Shown here one piece after another: positions 32,638 through 42,199 of a DNA stretch of 64,000 bases. The stretch's first letter is position 1. Every line of letters begins with the position of its first letter. Position numbers and translations under genes: made by a program. The notes beneath the pieces were generated by a model, which did no database searches, was not told the DNA's origin, and saw nothing but the letters and a program-made list of their open reading frames with translations. This DNA comes from JBMOKT01 sp049323895 (GTDB lineage: Bacteria > Bacillota > Peptococcia > Peptococcales > BICA1-8): assembly GCA_049323895.1 (NCBI GenBank), contig JBMOKT010000017.1:22156-86155 (forward strand). The letters run 5' to 3'.

Positions 32638-34017
32638 TCACCCCACTAATCCCTGCACAATATTCTCCATTTTCATACCCCTGCTGCCTTTCACTAGTAC
32701 AACGTCACCTTTGCTAATATTTTTTTGCAGATATTCCAATGCATCATCATTAGTTTGAGCCAGGATAACACTTTCCTGCCTCATTCCGGCATCCATCGCT
32801 CCCATACCGATGAGCATTCCTAAATCTCCAACAGCTACAATTATATCGATTTTTTCCTTATAAGCCACTGCCCCCATTCTTTTGTGACCCTCTTCCTGGT
32901 ATCTTCCCAGTTCATACATATCACCTAAAACAGCTATTTTCCTTTGGCCAGACATCCCGGCAAGGACCTTAAGGGCGGCTTCCATAGAGGTAGGATTTGC
33001 ATTATATGTATCATTGACAATTTGCGCTCCCCCTTTACCCTTGACTATCTGTAAACGCATATCCGTTAATTTTACTTCAGCTAAACCTTGCTTTATTTCT
33101 GCCCAGGAAAGGTTAAGGCTTCTGGCAACCCCTATGGCCGCCAAAGCATTACTGATATTATGTTCTCCCGGGATATTTAAAGTAATAACCTCGGTCTGGT
33201 CTAGATAATGCACTCTAAATTGGCTCCCGGCTTCCCCCATAATTTTAATTTGGGAGGCAAAAATATCGCTGGGTCCGTGCAACGAATACCATTGGACCTC
33301 TGCTTTACATTCCTTAAGCCAAGGTTCTATCAACTTTCTATCCTGCAAGTTTAAAAAGGCAGTACCTTCCTGGGGAAGGTTTTTTAATAGCTCTGCTTTA
33401 GCCTGGGCAATTTTTTCCTGGGACCCCAAGAGTTCGGCATGAACCTCACCAATGTTTGTAATGATTCCATGGGTTGGTTTGGCTAGTTGACACAAGAAAT
33501 CAATCTGACCCAACCCCCTCATTCCCATTTCCAAGACAACTGCTTCATGGGATTTATTCAGCCCGCACAGGGTAAGGGGCATTCCCAGTTCATTGTTATA
33601 ATTTCCTTGGGTATTAAGGGTATTATATCTTTGGGAAAGGAGATGGGAAACCAAATCTTTGGTTGTTGTTTTTCCGGTGCTGCCGGTAATACCTATAACC
33701 GGAATACTTAAATTTTGTCTAACCAATTTTGCTAAATCCTGCAAAAACCTTAAGGGATCCTCGCAAATAATAAGATTTTTGGATTCAGGATTTGCTACTG
33801 CTTTTAAATTATTGATAACGGCACCCACTGCTCCCTGCTGAAGGGCATTTTCCACAAATTCATGTCCATCAACCCTGTGTCCAGGGAGAGCAAAAAATAA
33901 ATCTCCGGGCTGGGCTGTTCTGCTGTCTATAATAGCCCTTTGAGGGTAAATATTTGAGTTGCCCTGGTAACGTGCACCTAAAAGTTTGGCTAGATTTTGC
34001 AGATTCAAATCCAACAT
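32638..34017 (-). CDS. murF: UDP-N-acetylmuramoyl-tripeptide--D-alanyl-D-alanine ligase MurF
   Basis: Adds D-Ala-D-Ala to finish the cytoplasmic pentapeptide. The 459-residue protein has the N-terminal domain text DSRTAQPGDLFFALPG, the ATP loop GITGSTGKTTTKD near 112-124, and NDTYNANPTSMEAAL. It is 2 bp from murE and 7 bp from mraY. The ddl gene that makes its substrate is not in the window. Confidence 0.97.
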   Translation of the reverse strand: MLDLNLQNLAKLLGARYQGNSNIYPQRAIIDSRTAQPGDLFFALPGHRVDGHEFVENALQQGAVGAVINNLKAVANPESKNLIICEDPLRFLQDLAKLVRQNLSIPVIGITGSTGKTTTKDLVSHLLSQRYNTLNTQGNYNNELGMPLTLCGLNKSHEAVVLEMGMRGLGQIDFLCQLAKPTHGIITNIGEVHAELLGSQEKIAQAKAELLKNLPQEGTAFLNLQDRKLIEPWLKECKAEVQWYSLHGPSDIFASQIKIMGEAGSQFRVHYLDQTEVITLNIPGEHNISNALAAIGVARSLNLSWAEIKQGLAEVKLTDMRLQIVKGKGGAQIVNDTYNANPTSMEAALKVLAGMSGQRKIAVLGDMYELGRYQEEGHKRMGAVAYKEKIDIIVAVGDLGMLIGMGAMDAGMRQESVILAQTNDDALEYLQKNISKGDVVLVKGSRGMKMENIVQGLVG

Positions 34018-34019
34018 TT

Positions 34020-35501
34020 TTACACCTTCTTTGATAAAACTTTTAATATTTCTTCGGCAACTTCCTTATCATCAAAGGGATATTTCTGCCCTTTTATTTC
34101 TTGGTATGTTTCATGTCCTTTGCCGGCAATGATTACAATGTCTCCCCTGTCTGCCATATTGAGAGCCTCTTCAATAGCCTTTTTCCTGTCAATTACTACC
34201 TTATACTTCTCCTGAGTGGAAATCTCCTGCAAGCCGGGCAGAATATCACCTATTATCCTTTCAGGTTCCTCTGACCTAGGATTATCCGATGTAACAATAC
34301 AAAAATCACTATATTGGGCTGCAGCTTTGCCCATGATGGGTCTCTTAGTCCTATCACGGTCACCGCCACAGCCAAAAACAGTTATTATTCTTCCTTGTAC
34401 AAACTCCTGAGCAGTGGCCAAAATATTTATCAGGCTGTCAGGGGTATGGGCATAGTCAACAATCACTGCAAAATCATCAGTACCTTCTACCAGTTGGAAA
34501 CGACCGGAAACTGCCATTTGCTTTAGGCTCTGGGCAGCAGCCTGCAGAGGTATGCCAAGGTTAGCTACTACAGCTAGGGCAGCTAAGGAGTTATATACAT
34601 TAAATTTCCCTGTCAGCTGCAACTGAACCAAACTATCATTTACTGAATAAGAGACACCAGTGGAAGCTATTTGAATATCTTCTGCTTTAAAATCAACTGT
34701 ACTATTAATGCCATAGGTTACGGTTTTGACTTTTGTATCTTTGAGAAGTTTTTGACCCCAGGGGTCGTCACCATTGATCACAGCTAATTTTTCCCTTGCT
34801 TTTGGTGACTTACTCCCTAGTAAACGGGTAAATAAAGCTGCCTTCGCCTGGTAATATTTTTCCATAGTATGGTGATAATCCAGATGGTCCTGGGTTAAAT
34901 TAGTGAAAACAGCAACATCAAAATCGCTGCCCCGTACCCTATGTAAATCTAAAGCATGGGAACTTACTTCCATAATAACACTATCTACTTTGTTTTCTAC
35001 CATTTCCTTAAACAGCTGCTGTAAATCTAATGATTCAGGTGTTGTTCGCTCAACCGGAATTATCTTATTACCAATTCTATTATGAATAGTTCCTATTAAT
35101 CCTACCTTATGTCCTTGATCCTCTAAAACTTTTGCAATAAGGTTAGTAGTGGTGGTTTTGCCATTGGTTCCTGTTACACCAATTAACAAAAACTCCCGAG
35201 AAGGATGGTCATTAAAAGCTGCACTCAAATCGGCAAGAACCTCTCGGCTTGAATTTACTAAAAGCCAGGGGTATCTATCTGAACGATAAGCAGCATCCTC
35301 GATTACAACTGCACACGCACCATTTGCAATAGCTTTTTCTATATATTTATGACCGTCAGTCTTAAAACCTCTTATTGCAACAAATAAGTCATCCTTAGTA
35401 ACCTGCCTGGAATCATATTTTATACCTTTAATAGCTAAGCCTTCTATCCTGGAAATACTATTTAACTCTATCCCTTCCAGCAGTGATGACAACAAAACCA
35501 T
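34020..35501 (-). CDS. murE: UDP-MurNAc-L-Ala-D-Glu:meso-DAP ligase MurE
   Basis: Adds the third residue of the stem peptide. The 493-residue protein has the ATP loop GTNGKTTTT (111-119), ERTTPESLDLQ, and the selectivity motif DNPR at 406-409. That motif is the mark of enzymes adding meso-diaminopimelate rather than lysine. The wall is therefore expected to be of the meso-DAP type. GGAGG precedes the ATG. It follows the PBP gene after 97 bp. Confidence 0.97.
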   Translation of the reverse strand: MVLLSSLLEGIELNSISRIEGLAIKGIKYDSRQVTKDDLFVAIRGFKTDGHKYIEKAIANGACAVVIEDAAYRSDRYPWLLVNSSREVLADLSAAFNDHPSREFLLIGVTGTNGKTTTTNLIAKVLEDQGHKVGLIGTIHNRIGNKIIPVERTTPESLDLQQLFKEMVENKVDSVIMEVSSHALDLHRVRGSDFDVAVFTNLTQDHLDYHHTMEKYYQAKAALFTRLLGSKSPKAREKLAVINGDDPWGQKLLKDTKVKTVTYGINSTVDFKAEDIQIASTGVSYSVNDSLVQLQLTGKFNVYNSLAALAVVANLGIPLQAAAQSLKQMAVSGRFQLVEGTDDFAVIVDYAHTPDSLINILATAQEFVQGRIITVFGCGGDRDRTKRPIMGKAAAQYSDFCIVTSDNPRSEEPERIIGDILPGLQEISTQEKYKVVIDRKKAIEEALNMADRGDIVIIAGKGHETYQEIKGQKYPFDDKEVAEEILKVLSKKV

Positions 35502-35598
35502 TAGATTTGACCTCCATCCTATATTTTCCTATAAGTAATATTATAGCCCAACAATACAATGGTTAGAACAATATTAATACAAAAGAGGAAACAGGTCC

Positions 35599-37713
35599 TT
35601 AAGGACCAATTGTTTCCTCATGGGGTTCCTCGTTTGGCGAGGAAAATTGCACTTTTACAATGGTACCCTGCTCCACCTCTGTGCCTGGATAAGGTTCCTG
35701 CAGGGCAGCCAAACCACTTCCTTGAGGAGCCATGCGCAAACCAATATCATTTAATATTTTACTGGCTTCCTTAATAGTTCTGCCTGTTAAATCCGGTACC
35801 ACAATTTGTTGGGACTCATTCAACTGGGAATACAATACTACTAAACTGCCTTTTTGAACTGGAGTGCCCGCCGGCGGCAACTGGCTGATTATCTTATCGC
35901 CGTTCCCTTCAACTTTTACTTCAAGTTTTAGGGCTTTTAGTTCTTTGACAGCTGCCTCAGTGTTTTTGTCCTTGACATCTGGCACAGTTATTTGCCCACT
36001 GGCAGTTTGCGGTTTTTGCTCTAATTCCGGTGGTATCTGCAAATACCGTAATGTATCCAGTATAATATTTCTAAATACAGGTCCGGCTACCTGTCCCCCA
36101 TAATATATACCCTGAGGTGAATCAACAATTACCAATGCAGCAATTCGGGGATTGTCGGCAGGTGCAAAGCCGGCGAAAGACGCTATATACTCACTGGTAG
36201 AATATCCTCCACCGGGAAGTATTTTTTGTGCAGTACCCGTTTTGCCCGCAACCTTATAACCCTCAATATACGCCTTAGAACCAGTTCCATCACTTACCAC
36301 TGTCTCTAAAATAGCCCTTAGTTCTTCTGATGTTGTTTTAGAAATTACCTGTCTCTGCGGCTCTGGGTCATTTTTTCTAACCAATTTACCTTCATAATCC
36401 CTTATTTCCTTTACCAACTGGGGCTTCATCAGCCATCCATCATTGGCAATAGCAGCGACGGCTCTTGTTAACTGAATAGGTGTAACTGCATTGGCCTGCC
36501 CTATTGACATGGTTGCCAAGTCAATATCCTTAGCCCTAGTCTTGGGTACCAATATCCCATTAGCTTCACCGGGAAGTTCTATGCCGGTCTTTTGACCAAA
36601 CCCGAATCCCTCCAAATACTTATAAAAACGGTCCTTCCCCTGCCGTAAGCCTACAGTTACAAAAACAGGGTTGCAAGAATTCTGCACCCCCTCTATAAAA
36701 GATTGGCTGCCATGGGGGGTCCGGGACCAGCATTTGATAGTTTCCTTTCCTACTTTTATATAGCCCGGGTCATAGAACCTATCATTGGGCTTTACAACAT
36801 TTTCTTCCATAGCTCCCGCAGCGGTTACCGTTTTAAAGGTTGAACCCGGTTCATATGCATCAGATATAGCAAAATTCCGCCAGGTGCCTTTGTCATAGTC
36901 GGCGTAATTATTAGGATCAAAAACAGGTCTATTCGCCAAGGCCAGAATCTCTCCTGTTTTTACATCCAGTACGAGGATAGCACCCCTTTTTGCCTGCTTA
37001 ATCTTCATGACCTGGTCCAATTCACGCTCAATTATGTATTGAATAGTCTCATCAATAGTTAAATAAATACTGTTTCCATCAATAGGAGGAATATATTGGT
37101 GCATAGCATTGGGGATTTCCCGGCCCGCTGCATCGTACTCGATCATGATTTTCCCGGAAACGCCCCTCAGTTCCTTATCATATGTAAGTTCAATACCGTT
37201 AAGTCCCTGGTTGTCAATGCCTGCAAAGCCCAAGATATGGGCTCCCAGGGTGCCTTTAGGGTAATAACGCTGGTTTTCCTCTACAAAATTGATGCCCGGC
37301 AAATCCAGTTCCTTTAATTCCTTAACTTTTTCATCAGGCACCCTGCGTTTTATCCATTCAAAAGCTACCTTTTTATTTATCTTTGCCAGTATTTCTTCTT
37401 TATCCAGTTCTAAAACCTTGCTTAAAGTTTCGGCAATTTCATCTGCCCTTTGGGATCGGCGTATTTGGGACGGGACTGCATAAACAGAATCAGCACTTAC
37501 ACTAATTGCTAATGGACTACCATTTCGGTCATAAATAATGCCTCGCTTTGCCTTTACGTCGATATTTCTTAATCGACTATCAATGGCTTTGGCCTGGAGT
37601 TCCTTTCCCATTATTAACTGAATCCAGGCAGCCCTAGCCACTAAAAGGCCTAACAGCAAGGCTGAAATTAAAAAGATAAAGCTGATTCTTTTTTTCATAG
37701 TTAAACTAACCAA
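35599..37713 (-). CDS. Class B penicillin-binding protein with two PASTA domains (SpoVD/PBP2b type)
   Basis: Septal transpeptidase that works with FtsW. About 704 residues: one membrane anchor, an N-terminal dimerisation domain, then the transpeptidase with SxxK (GSTFKTV, Ser near 291), SCN and KTGTAQ. Two PASTA domains follow (starting ITVPDVKDKN and IVVPDLTGRT), which usually bind muropeptides. SpoVD of Bacillus has one PASTA and PbpB has two. As the only such gene in the dcw cluster it probably serves vegetative division. TTG 37713 is chosen because AGGAG is 8 bp upstream. Confidence 0.92.
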   Translation of the reverse strand: MVSLTMKKRISFIFLISALLLGLLVARAAWIQLIMGKELQAKAIDSRLRNIDVKAKRGIIYDRNGSPLAISVSADSVYAVPSQIRRSQRADEIAETLSKVLELDKEEILAKINKKVAFEWIKRRVPDEKVKELKELDLPGINFVEENQRYYPKGTLGAHILGFAGIDNQGLNGIELTYDKELRGVSGKIMIEYDAAGREIPNAMHQYIPPIDGNSIYLTIDETIQYIIERELDQVMKIKQAKRGAILVLDVKTGEILALANRPVFDPNNYADYDKGTWRNFAISDAYEPGSTFKTVTAAGAMEENVVKPNDRFYDPGYIKVGKETIKCWSRTPHGSQSFIEGVQNSCNPVFVTVGLRQGKDRFYKYLEGFGFGQKTGIELPGEANGILVPKTRAKDIDLATMSIGQANAVTPIQLTRAVAAIANDGWLMKPQLVKEIRDYEGKLVRKNDPEPQRQVISKTTSEELRAILETVVSDGTGSKAYIEGYKVAGKTGTAQKILPGGGYSTSEYIASFAGFAPADNPRIAALVIVDSPQGIYYGGQVAGPVFRNIILDTLRYLQIPPELEQKPQTASGQITVPDVKDKNTEAAVKELKALKLEVKVEGNGDKIISQLPPAGTPVQKGSLVVLYSQLNESQQIVVPDLTGRTIKEASKILNDIGLRMAPQGSGLAALQEPYPGTEVEQGTIVKVQFSSPNEEPHEETIGP

Positions 37714-37724
37714 GTTGCCCACTC

Positions 37725-38264
37725 CTAGTTTTTACTTTTCCCCAATAACCAGTGATAAAAAAAATCCTGTACTGTACCCAACCAAGCCTGTTGTGCAGCA
37801 ATATTGCCAGTTTGGGAAGACATTGTGTTATTGTCCGGCGCAACAAGCCCTGTTATTTGCACAATGGATGTTTCATTATTTCTATGGTTATTTTGTGAAA
37901 AAATATAATGAATGGATTGGTTTTGGGGATAGACCATGCCCATCTTCAGTGCAGATTCCTCTATTTTTTCCAAGGAACCAAAACTTGCTATCTTTAATTT
38001 TAACTTCTCATTATTTACTTGTATATTATTAATATTTTTATTCAATTGGGCAATTTGATAGCCTAAAAAATTGATCCAAACATGCTGAGCAACAAATGCC
38101 ATCCCCGTTATGAATATTAAGACAATTAAGACCATTGCCGGCGTAGCTTTAAAGAGCCACCATGACTTTTTGGAGGTTGGAACCTTGTTTGCATTTTTTT
38201 TGCTATCTGAGTAGTTCTCCGGTACATAATCTGTACCCACTACCTTTTTATATGCCATTACCAA
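37725..38264 (-). CDS. ftsL: Cell division protein FtsL-like
   Basis: A 179-residue bitopic protein. A 40-residue hydrophilic, Lys-rich tail is followed by one membrane segment (about 43-65) and a leucine-zipper-like coiled coil (QIAQLNKNINNIQVNNEKLKL). Then comes SLEKIEESALKMGMVYP, typical of FtsL/DivIC. The C-terminal 60 residues are poorly conserved. Position between rsmH and the PBP is the fixed place of ftsL. TTG start is favoured by GGAGG 9 bp upstream; an ATG two codons later is possible. Confidence 0.88.
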   Translation of the reverse strand: MVMAYKKVVGTDYVPENYSDSKKNANKVPTSKKSWWLFKATPAMVLIVLIFITGMAFVAQHVWINFLGYQIAQLNKNINNIQVNNEKLKLKIASFGSLEKIEESALKMGMVYPQNQSIHYIFSQNNHRNNETSIVQITGLVAPDNNTMSSQTGNIAAQQAWLGTVQDFFYHWLLGKSKN

Positions 38265-38351
38265 GGTATTCTCCCTCCTTCAAATTTAGAACAAAATTCG
38301 TTGATTGGTCTGTTCGTCAAGTCGTCTTTTCGCTCTATATCTGTACTAAAA

Positions 38352-38376
38352 ATAGTTATTGGTGACTGGTGACTAA
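38352..38376 (+). repeat. Short relative of the CCAGTCAC repeat
   Basis: GTTATTGGTGACTGGTGACT lies in the 227-bp rsmH-ftsL gap, with ATCTGTGTCCACCCGTGTG nearby. The gap otherwise holds no frame with a ribosome site. Confidence 0.35.
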
Positions 38377-38491
38377 TAAAAATAATTAATATATCTGTGT
38401 CCACCCGTGTGTGAAAGTCATCCGTGGCTAAATTTTCTCTTTCGACTGGTGCTTGCAACATGTGGGTCTGTGGCCCTGGATCATTCTCATG

Positions 38492-39427
38492 TCAGAGTTT
38501 CAGTGCTGCGCGGAATTTGGCACTCCTTGATCTGGGATTTTTTTTCAATTCAGCTTGAGAGGCTGTTACCGGCTTTCTTGTGAGAATCTTTATTTCGGAT
38601 TGTTTTACACATTGACAAATGGGCAGCTCCGGCGGACAAATACAATCTAATGCTATGTGCTTAAATTTTTCCTTTACAATACGATCTTCCAAAGAGTGAA
38701 AAGAAATAACACCTATTCTCCCTCCTTTTTTTAACCACTTTACTGCTGTATCTAAAGTATTTTCCAATACTTCTAATTCTCTGTTAACAGCAATTCTTAT
38801 GGCCTGAAAGGTTCTTTTAGCTGGATGGGGTCCTTCTTTTCTAGCACCTGCGGGAATCGCGGCCTTTATTATGTCTACTAATTGACCGGTAGTTTCAATA
38901 GGGGTTTCCTTTCTTCTTGCAACAATAAATTCCACAATACGTTTTGCCCATTTTTCTTCACCGTAATCCTGGATTATTTCAGTTAATTGTGTCGGAGAAA
39001 AATTATTAATTATGTCATGGGCCGTTAAACTGCCCTCTTGATTCATGCGCATATCAAGGGGTGCATCTTGCATATAGCTAAATCCCCTCTCCCCTTCATC
39101 CAACTGATGGGAGGAAACACCTAAATCAAATAATATTCCGTTAACACCCTGGGGACAGTGTATTTTTAAAACATCGCCCAATCTTTCATAATTACTGTGC
39201 ACAAAAATGACATTTTCTTTATACTCCTCAAGGTTTTTTTCCGCAGCTTGCAGGGCGTTGCTGTCCTGATCAATACCAATTAATACCCCGCCGGGTTTTA
39301 ATCTTTTAACAAACTCTTTGCTGTGTCCCCCGCCCCCCAAGGTGCAGTCAACAAAAACTTCACCTGGTTGAGGATCCATTATTTCAACTATTTCATCCAA
39401 TAAAACCGGTACGTGTTCGAAATTCAT
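38492..39427 (-). CDS. rsmH: 16S rRNA (cytosine-1402-N4)-methyltransferase RsmH (MraW)
   Basis: SAM-dependent methyltransferase of 311 residues. It has HVPVLLDEIVEIMDPQPGE, the SAM site FVDCTLGGGGHSKEF, GILFDLGVSSHQLDEGERGFS and the C-terminal RVAVISFHSLEDR-like VISFHSLEDRIVKEKF. Second gene of the dcw cluster, 13 bp after mraZ and under the same phased operator. Confidence 0.97.
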   Translation of the reverse strand: MNFEHVPVLLDEIVEIMDPQPGEVFVDCTLGGGGHSKEFVKRLKPGGVLIGIDQDSNALQAAEKNLEEYKENVIFVHSNYERLGDVLKIHCPQGVNGILFDLGVSSHQLDEGERGFSYMQDAPLDMRMNQEGSLTAHDIINNFSPTQLTEIIQDYGEEKWAKRIVEFIVARRKETPIETTGQLVDIIKAAIPAGARKEGPHPAKRTFQAIRIAVNRELEVLENTLDTAVKWLKKGGRIGVISFHSLEDRIVKEKFKHIALDCICPPELPICQCVKQSEIKILTRKPVTASQAELKKNPRSRSAKFRAALKL

Positions 39428-39440
39428 TGTTTACACTTCC

Positions 39441-39878
39441 TTACAGTCCTATATCAAAATCAACCATTTTCTCTGCCAGTTCCTCATAAGAGGATTCAGC
39501 TTTATTGCTATAGTCTTCCCAAACTTCCTTGCTCCATATTTCTAATCTGGAAGAAACTCCAATAATAAATGTATCTTTTATTAACTGGGCATGCTCCCGT
39601 AAATTTGTAGGCAGTAATATTCTGCCCTGTTTATCAAGTTCACACTCGGTAGCACCCGAGAAAAAGAAACGGGCAAATGCCCTGGCGTCAGCTTTTGTAA
39701 AGGGAAGGTTGCGCAGTTTGCTTTCCAAGACCTTCCACTCCTCCATAGGATAAACAAACAAACATCCGTCCAAACCTTTAGTTACTATAAATTTATCCCC
39801 TAAATCATCCCTAAACTTAGCAGGCATGATAAGACGACCTTTATCATCAATTGTATGCTGATATTCACCCATAAACAT
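39441..39878 (-). CDS. mraZ: Transcriptional regulator / cell division protein MraZ
   Basis: A 145-residue protein with two SpoVT-AbrB-like halves (GEYQHTIDDKGRLIMPAKFR and ATECELDKQGRILLPTNLR). In other bacteria MraZ forms ring oligomers that bind direct repeats before its own gene and control the dcw cluster. ATG 39878 gives the family start MFMGEYQ; an 8-residue longer frame is rejected. The region just upstream has the expected direct repeats. Confidence 0.95.
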   Translation of the reverse strand: MFMGEYQHTIDDKGRLIMPAKFRDDLGDKFIVTKGLDGCLFVYPMEEWKVLESKLRNLPFTKADARAFARFFFSGATECELDKQGRILLPTNLREHAQLIKDTFIIGVSSRLEIWSKEVWEDYSNKAESSYEELAEKMVDFDIGL

Positions 39879-39883
39879 GCCGT

Positions 39884-39944
39884 CCCACCACCTTTCCCCC
39901 ACTTCAATCCACTTTAAACCATTTTATACCACTTGTACCCACTT
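39884..39944 (-). promoter_or_regulatory. MraZ operator: direct repeats with 10-bp period
   Basis: On the minus strand AAGTGG or AAATGG is repeated with exact 10-bp spacing at 39944, 39934, 39924, 39914 and 39904, with an extra GGTGGTGGG at 39892-39884. MraZ of other bacteria binds TGGG-type repeats about 10 bp apart, so this is very probably the autoregulatory site. Confidence 0.85.
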
Positions 39945-40014
39945 TATTCGCTGTCCAAGTTAATTTCCCTGCAAAATTATTAAAAATTTTTTTTCAAAAA
40001 AATTTCGAAAAAAA

Positions 40015-40032
40015 AACCGGTTTAATCCGGGT
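40015..40032 (-). terminator. Terminator after the membrane protein gene
   Basis: Short stem ACCGG/CCGGGT with one bulge; on the minus strand it is followed by a run of nine or more T. About 20 bp past the stop. Confidence 0.55.
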
Positions 40033-40052
40033 AAAAAATGAAACCAATTATT

Positions 40053-40628
40053 CTATTTTTTAGACTTTTTCAGTATAATGTTTTTTTCTTCATCATTTTT
40101 TTTGATAAGGATTTTTTTGGAGACCGGCAAAGGCTTAAAGCGGGCAATCCCTTGATTTGGCACTTTCTCTTGCTCAGTTCTGCAGACCAGTTTAGTAAAG
40201 AAGGCTAGGGCAAAACCATAACCAAAATGGGCGACGATAGTCACAAATATTCCAGATACATTTTGGGGTATCTTTGCTGCTACTGACTGTCCCAGCAAAC
40301 TCCCGAAGAGCACAACCCAAACGAAAAGCCCAAAGCCTATTCCCTTAATCCATAAATCCCTGTTGCCAAAAATATAAATGAAATAGACAAACGCTACCCC
40401 TAAACCTGCTGATACAGTAATATCGGCAACAGCACCTACTATCAAAGCCGGTGTACCAAATAAATACTCCTTAGCTAGAAAACGGGAAGCAGTAATTTGC
40501 CAAAATACTACGTCGGTATATCCCAGAAGAAAAGACATGAAATTAATGGTAAGTTTTACTGCATCTGCCAGCAATCCCACCGCTATTCCCTGTAAAATTT
40601 TGTCTTTAATCATTTTATCTTTAATCAT
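40053..40628 (-). CDS. Conserved membrane protein of unknown function
   Basis: A 191-residue protein with about four hydrophobic segments (ILQGIAVGLLADAVKLTINF, then PALIVGAVADITVSAGLGVAF and so on) and a basic Lys-rich tail. The protein opens with the direct repeat MIKDKMIKDK. ATG 40628 has AAGGAG 9 bp upstream; a 10-residue extension to 40658 is less likely. It lies between lpd and mraZ in the same direction but with its own terminator. The family is not recognised. Confidence 0.7.
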   Translation of the reverse strand: MIKDKMIKDKILQGIAVGLLADAVKLTINFMSFLLGYTDVVFWQITASRFLAKEYLFGTPALIVGAVADITVSAGLGVAFVYFIYIFGNRDLWIKGIGFGLFVWVVLFGSLLGQSVAAKIPQNVSGIFVTIVAHFGYGFALAFFTKLVCRTEQEKVPNQGIARFKPLPVSKKILIKKNDEEKNIILKKSKK

Positions 40629-40750
40629 TTGATTTTTCTCCTTAAGTACTTTTGACAATAGTTTTTCCAGGATAATAAAAAATATTAAACTGACCTAGCT
40701 CAGTTTGGTCAATAGTCCATGGTCGAAAGCTATTGTTATTTTGAAAAAAT

Positions 40751-40794
40751 AAAAAGCCCCCTTCCAACGATTCACTACGTCAGAAAAGGGCTTA
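40751..40794 (-). terminator. Terminator after dihydrolipoyl dehydrogenase
   Basis: Stem AAGCCC/GGGCTT with a long loop, followed on the minus strand by TTTTTATTTTTT. Confidence 0.65.
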
Positions 40795-40808
40795 AAATAA
40801 TTATCGTT

Positions 40809-42146
40809 TTACAAGGAATGGATTGGTTTGTGAAACACGGCATGGGCGGCTTCCAGCATAGCTTCAGAAAGAGTGGGATGGGCATGTATCGTTTCCGCAA
40901 CCTGCTCAACAGTAAGGCCCCAGCGGACAGCTAAAGTCAGTTCATGAATTAACTCAGAAGCATTGGGTCCTAAGATATGACCGCCTAGTATGCGCCCCGT
41001 TTCTTCCTGGGCAATAATCTTTACCATACCGTAAGCAGCATCCTGGGTTAATGCCCTGCCGTTTGCACTAAAGGGAAATTTACCTGCTTTATAGTTTAAT
41101 CCCTGTATTTTTGCTTGGTTTTCATCTATCCCAACCCCTGCTAATTCAGGATGTGTATACACACATGAAGGTATTGCGCTATAATTTGCCTGTGCTTCTA
41201 ATCCACAAACTACCTTCATTGCAACTTCCCCTTCATAGGAGGCAACATGTGCCAGCATGGGGCTCTTTACCAAATCTCCTATGGCAAAAACATTGGAAAG
41301 ATTAGTCTGCATTTTTTCATCAACTTCTATAAACTTCCCATCCATTGCCAAACCCAGTTCTTGGGGATCGATTCCCTGCAAGTTGGGTTCTCTGCCTGCA
41401 GCAGACAGGACTAAATCCGCCTCCAGAATTTCTTCCTTTTTGCCTGACACTTTTACAAAAAAGACACCATCCTTATCTTCCAATTCCATTACCCTGGTCC
41501 CTGTTAATATCTCAATTCCTTGTTTCTTCAAAACAGGCTGCAGCCGGCGTACTAATTCTTCATCCAGGTTGGCTAATATTTTAGGAAGCATTTCTACAAT
41601 AGTAACCTTAGAACCTAAACCGGCAAATATCTGGGCAAATTCCAGCCCTATTACTCCACCACCAATTATTAAAAGACTTTGGGGGATTTCCTCCAACTCC
41701 AAAATACCTTTGCTGTCCACTACCCTTGGGGCATCAATACCTTTAATAGGTAAATTAATACTGCGGGAACCTGTTGCCAATATCAAAACATCATTTTCCA
41801 CTAACCTTTTTGTGCCGTCAGAAAGCATTACTTCCACCTGACGAGGTGAAATGACCCGGCCTTCACCCCTGATAAACTCAACCTTGTTTTTATGTATTAA
41901 GGTCTCTACTCCCCCCACCAGTTGTGCTACAATATTATCTTTTTTATTTTTCAATTCCTTTAAATTTTTTGGATACCCTGCAACCCCTTCGATGTATGAT
42001 TTGGTAGGAATACAGCCCCAATTCAGACAGGTTCCCCCTACCGATGTTTTTTCTATCAATGTGACCTGGGCACCGGCCTGGGCCCCCCTGATAGCTGCTG
42101 TATACCCTCCTGGTCCACCGCCTAACACTGTTATTCGCTTATTCAT
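40809..42146 (-). CDS. lpdA: Dihydrolipoyl dehydrogenase
   Basis: FAD disulfide oxidoreductase that reoxidises dihydrolipoamide with NAD. The 445-residue protein has the FAD loop VLGGGPGGYTAA, redox-active Cys40 and Cys45 (GGTCLNWGCIPTK), a second nucleotide loop IIGGGVIGLEFAQIF and the C-terminal HAHPTLSEAM with the active-site His. GGAGAG precedes ATG 42146. No 2-oxoacid dehydrogenase or glycine-cleavage gene is adjacent, so its complex is unknown. Low-GC anaerobes often carry such orphan copies. Confidence 0.93.
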   Translation of the reverse strand: MNKRITVLGGGPGGYTAAIRGAQAGAQVTLIEKTSVGGTCLNWGCIPTKSYIEGVAGYPKNLKELKNKKDNIVAQLVGGVETLIHKNKVEFIRGEGRVISPRQVEVMLSDGTKRLVENDVLILATGSRSINLPIKGIDAPRVVDSKGILELEEIPQSLLIIGGGVIGLEFAQIFAGLGSKVTIVEMLPKILANLDEELVRRLQPVLKKQGIEILTGTRVMELEDKDGVFFVKVSGKKEEILEADLVLSAAGREPNLQGIDPQELGLAMDGKFIEVDEKMQTNLSNVFAIGDLVKSPMLAHVASYEGEVAMKVVCGLEAQANYSAIPSCVYTHPELAGVGIDENQAKIQGLNYKAGKFPFSANGRALTQDAAYGMVKIIAQEETGRILGGHILGPNASELIHELTLAVRWGLTVEQVAETIHAHPTLSEAMLEAAHAVFHKPIHSL

Positions 42147-42176
42147 CTCAACTCTCCTTTCCACAACCTTAAAAAA

Positions 42177-42199
42177 GCAGCCATATTAATCTTGGCTGC
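42177..42199 (-). terminator. Terminator of the small gene at 42186
   Basis: Stem GCAGCCA/TGGCTGC with a 9-nt loop and, on the minus strand, TTTTTT right after. It overlaps the last codons and stop of the 57-residue gene. Confidence 0.8.

Noticed and set aside
41257..41841. Plus-strand frame of 194 residues
   Set aside because: Antisense to dihydrolipoyl dehydrogenase; a codon-bias shadow.
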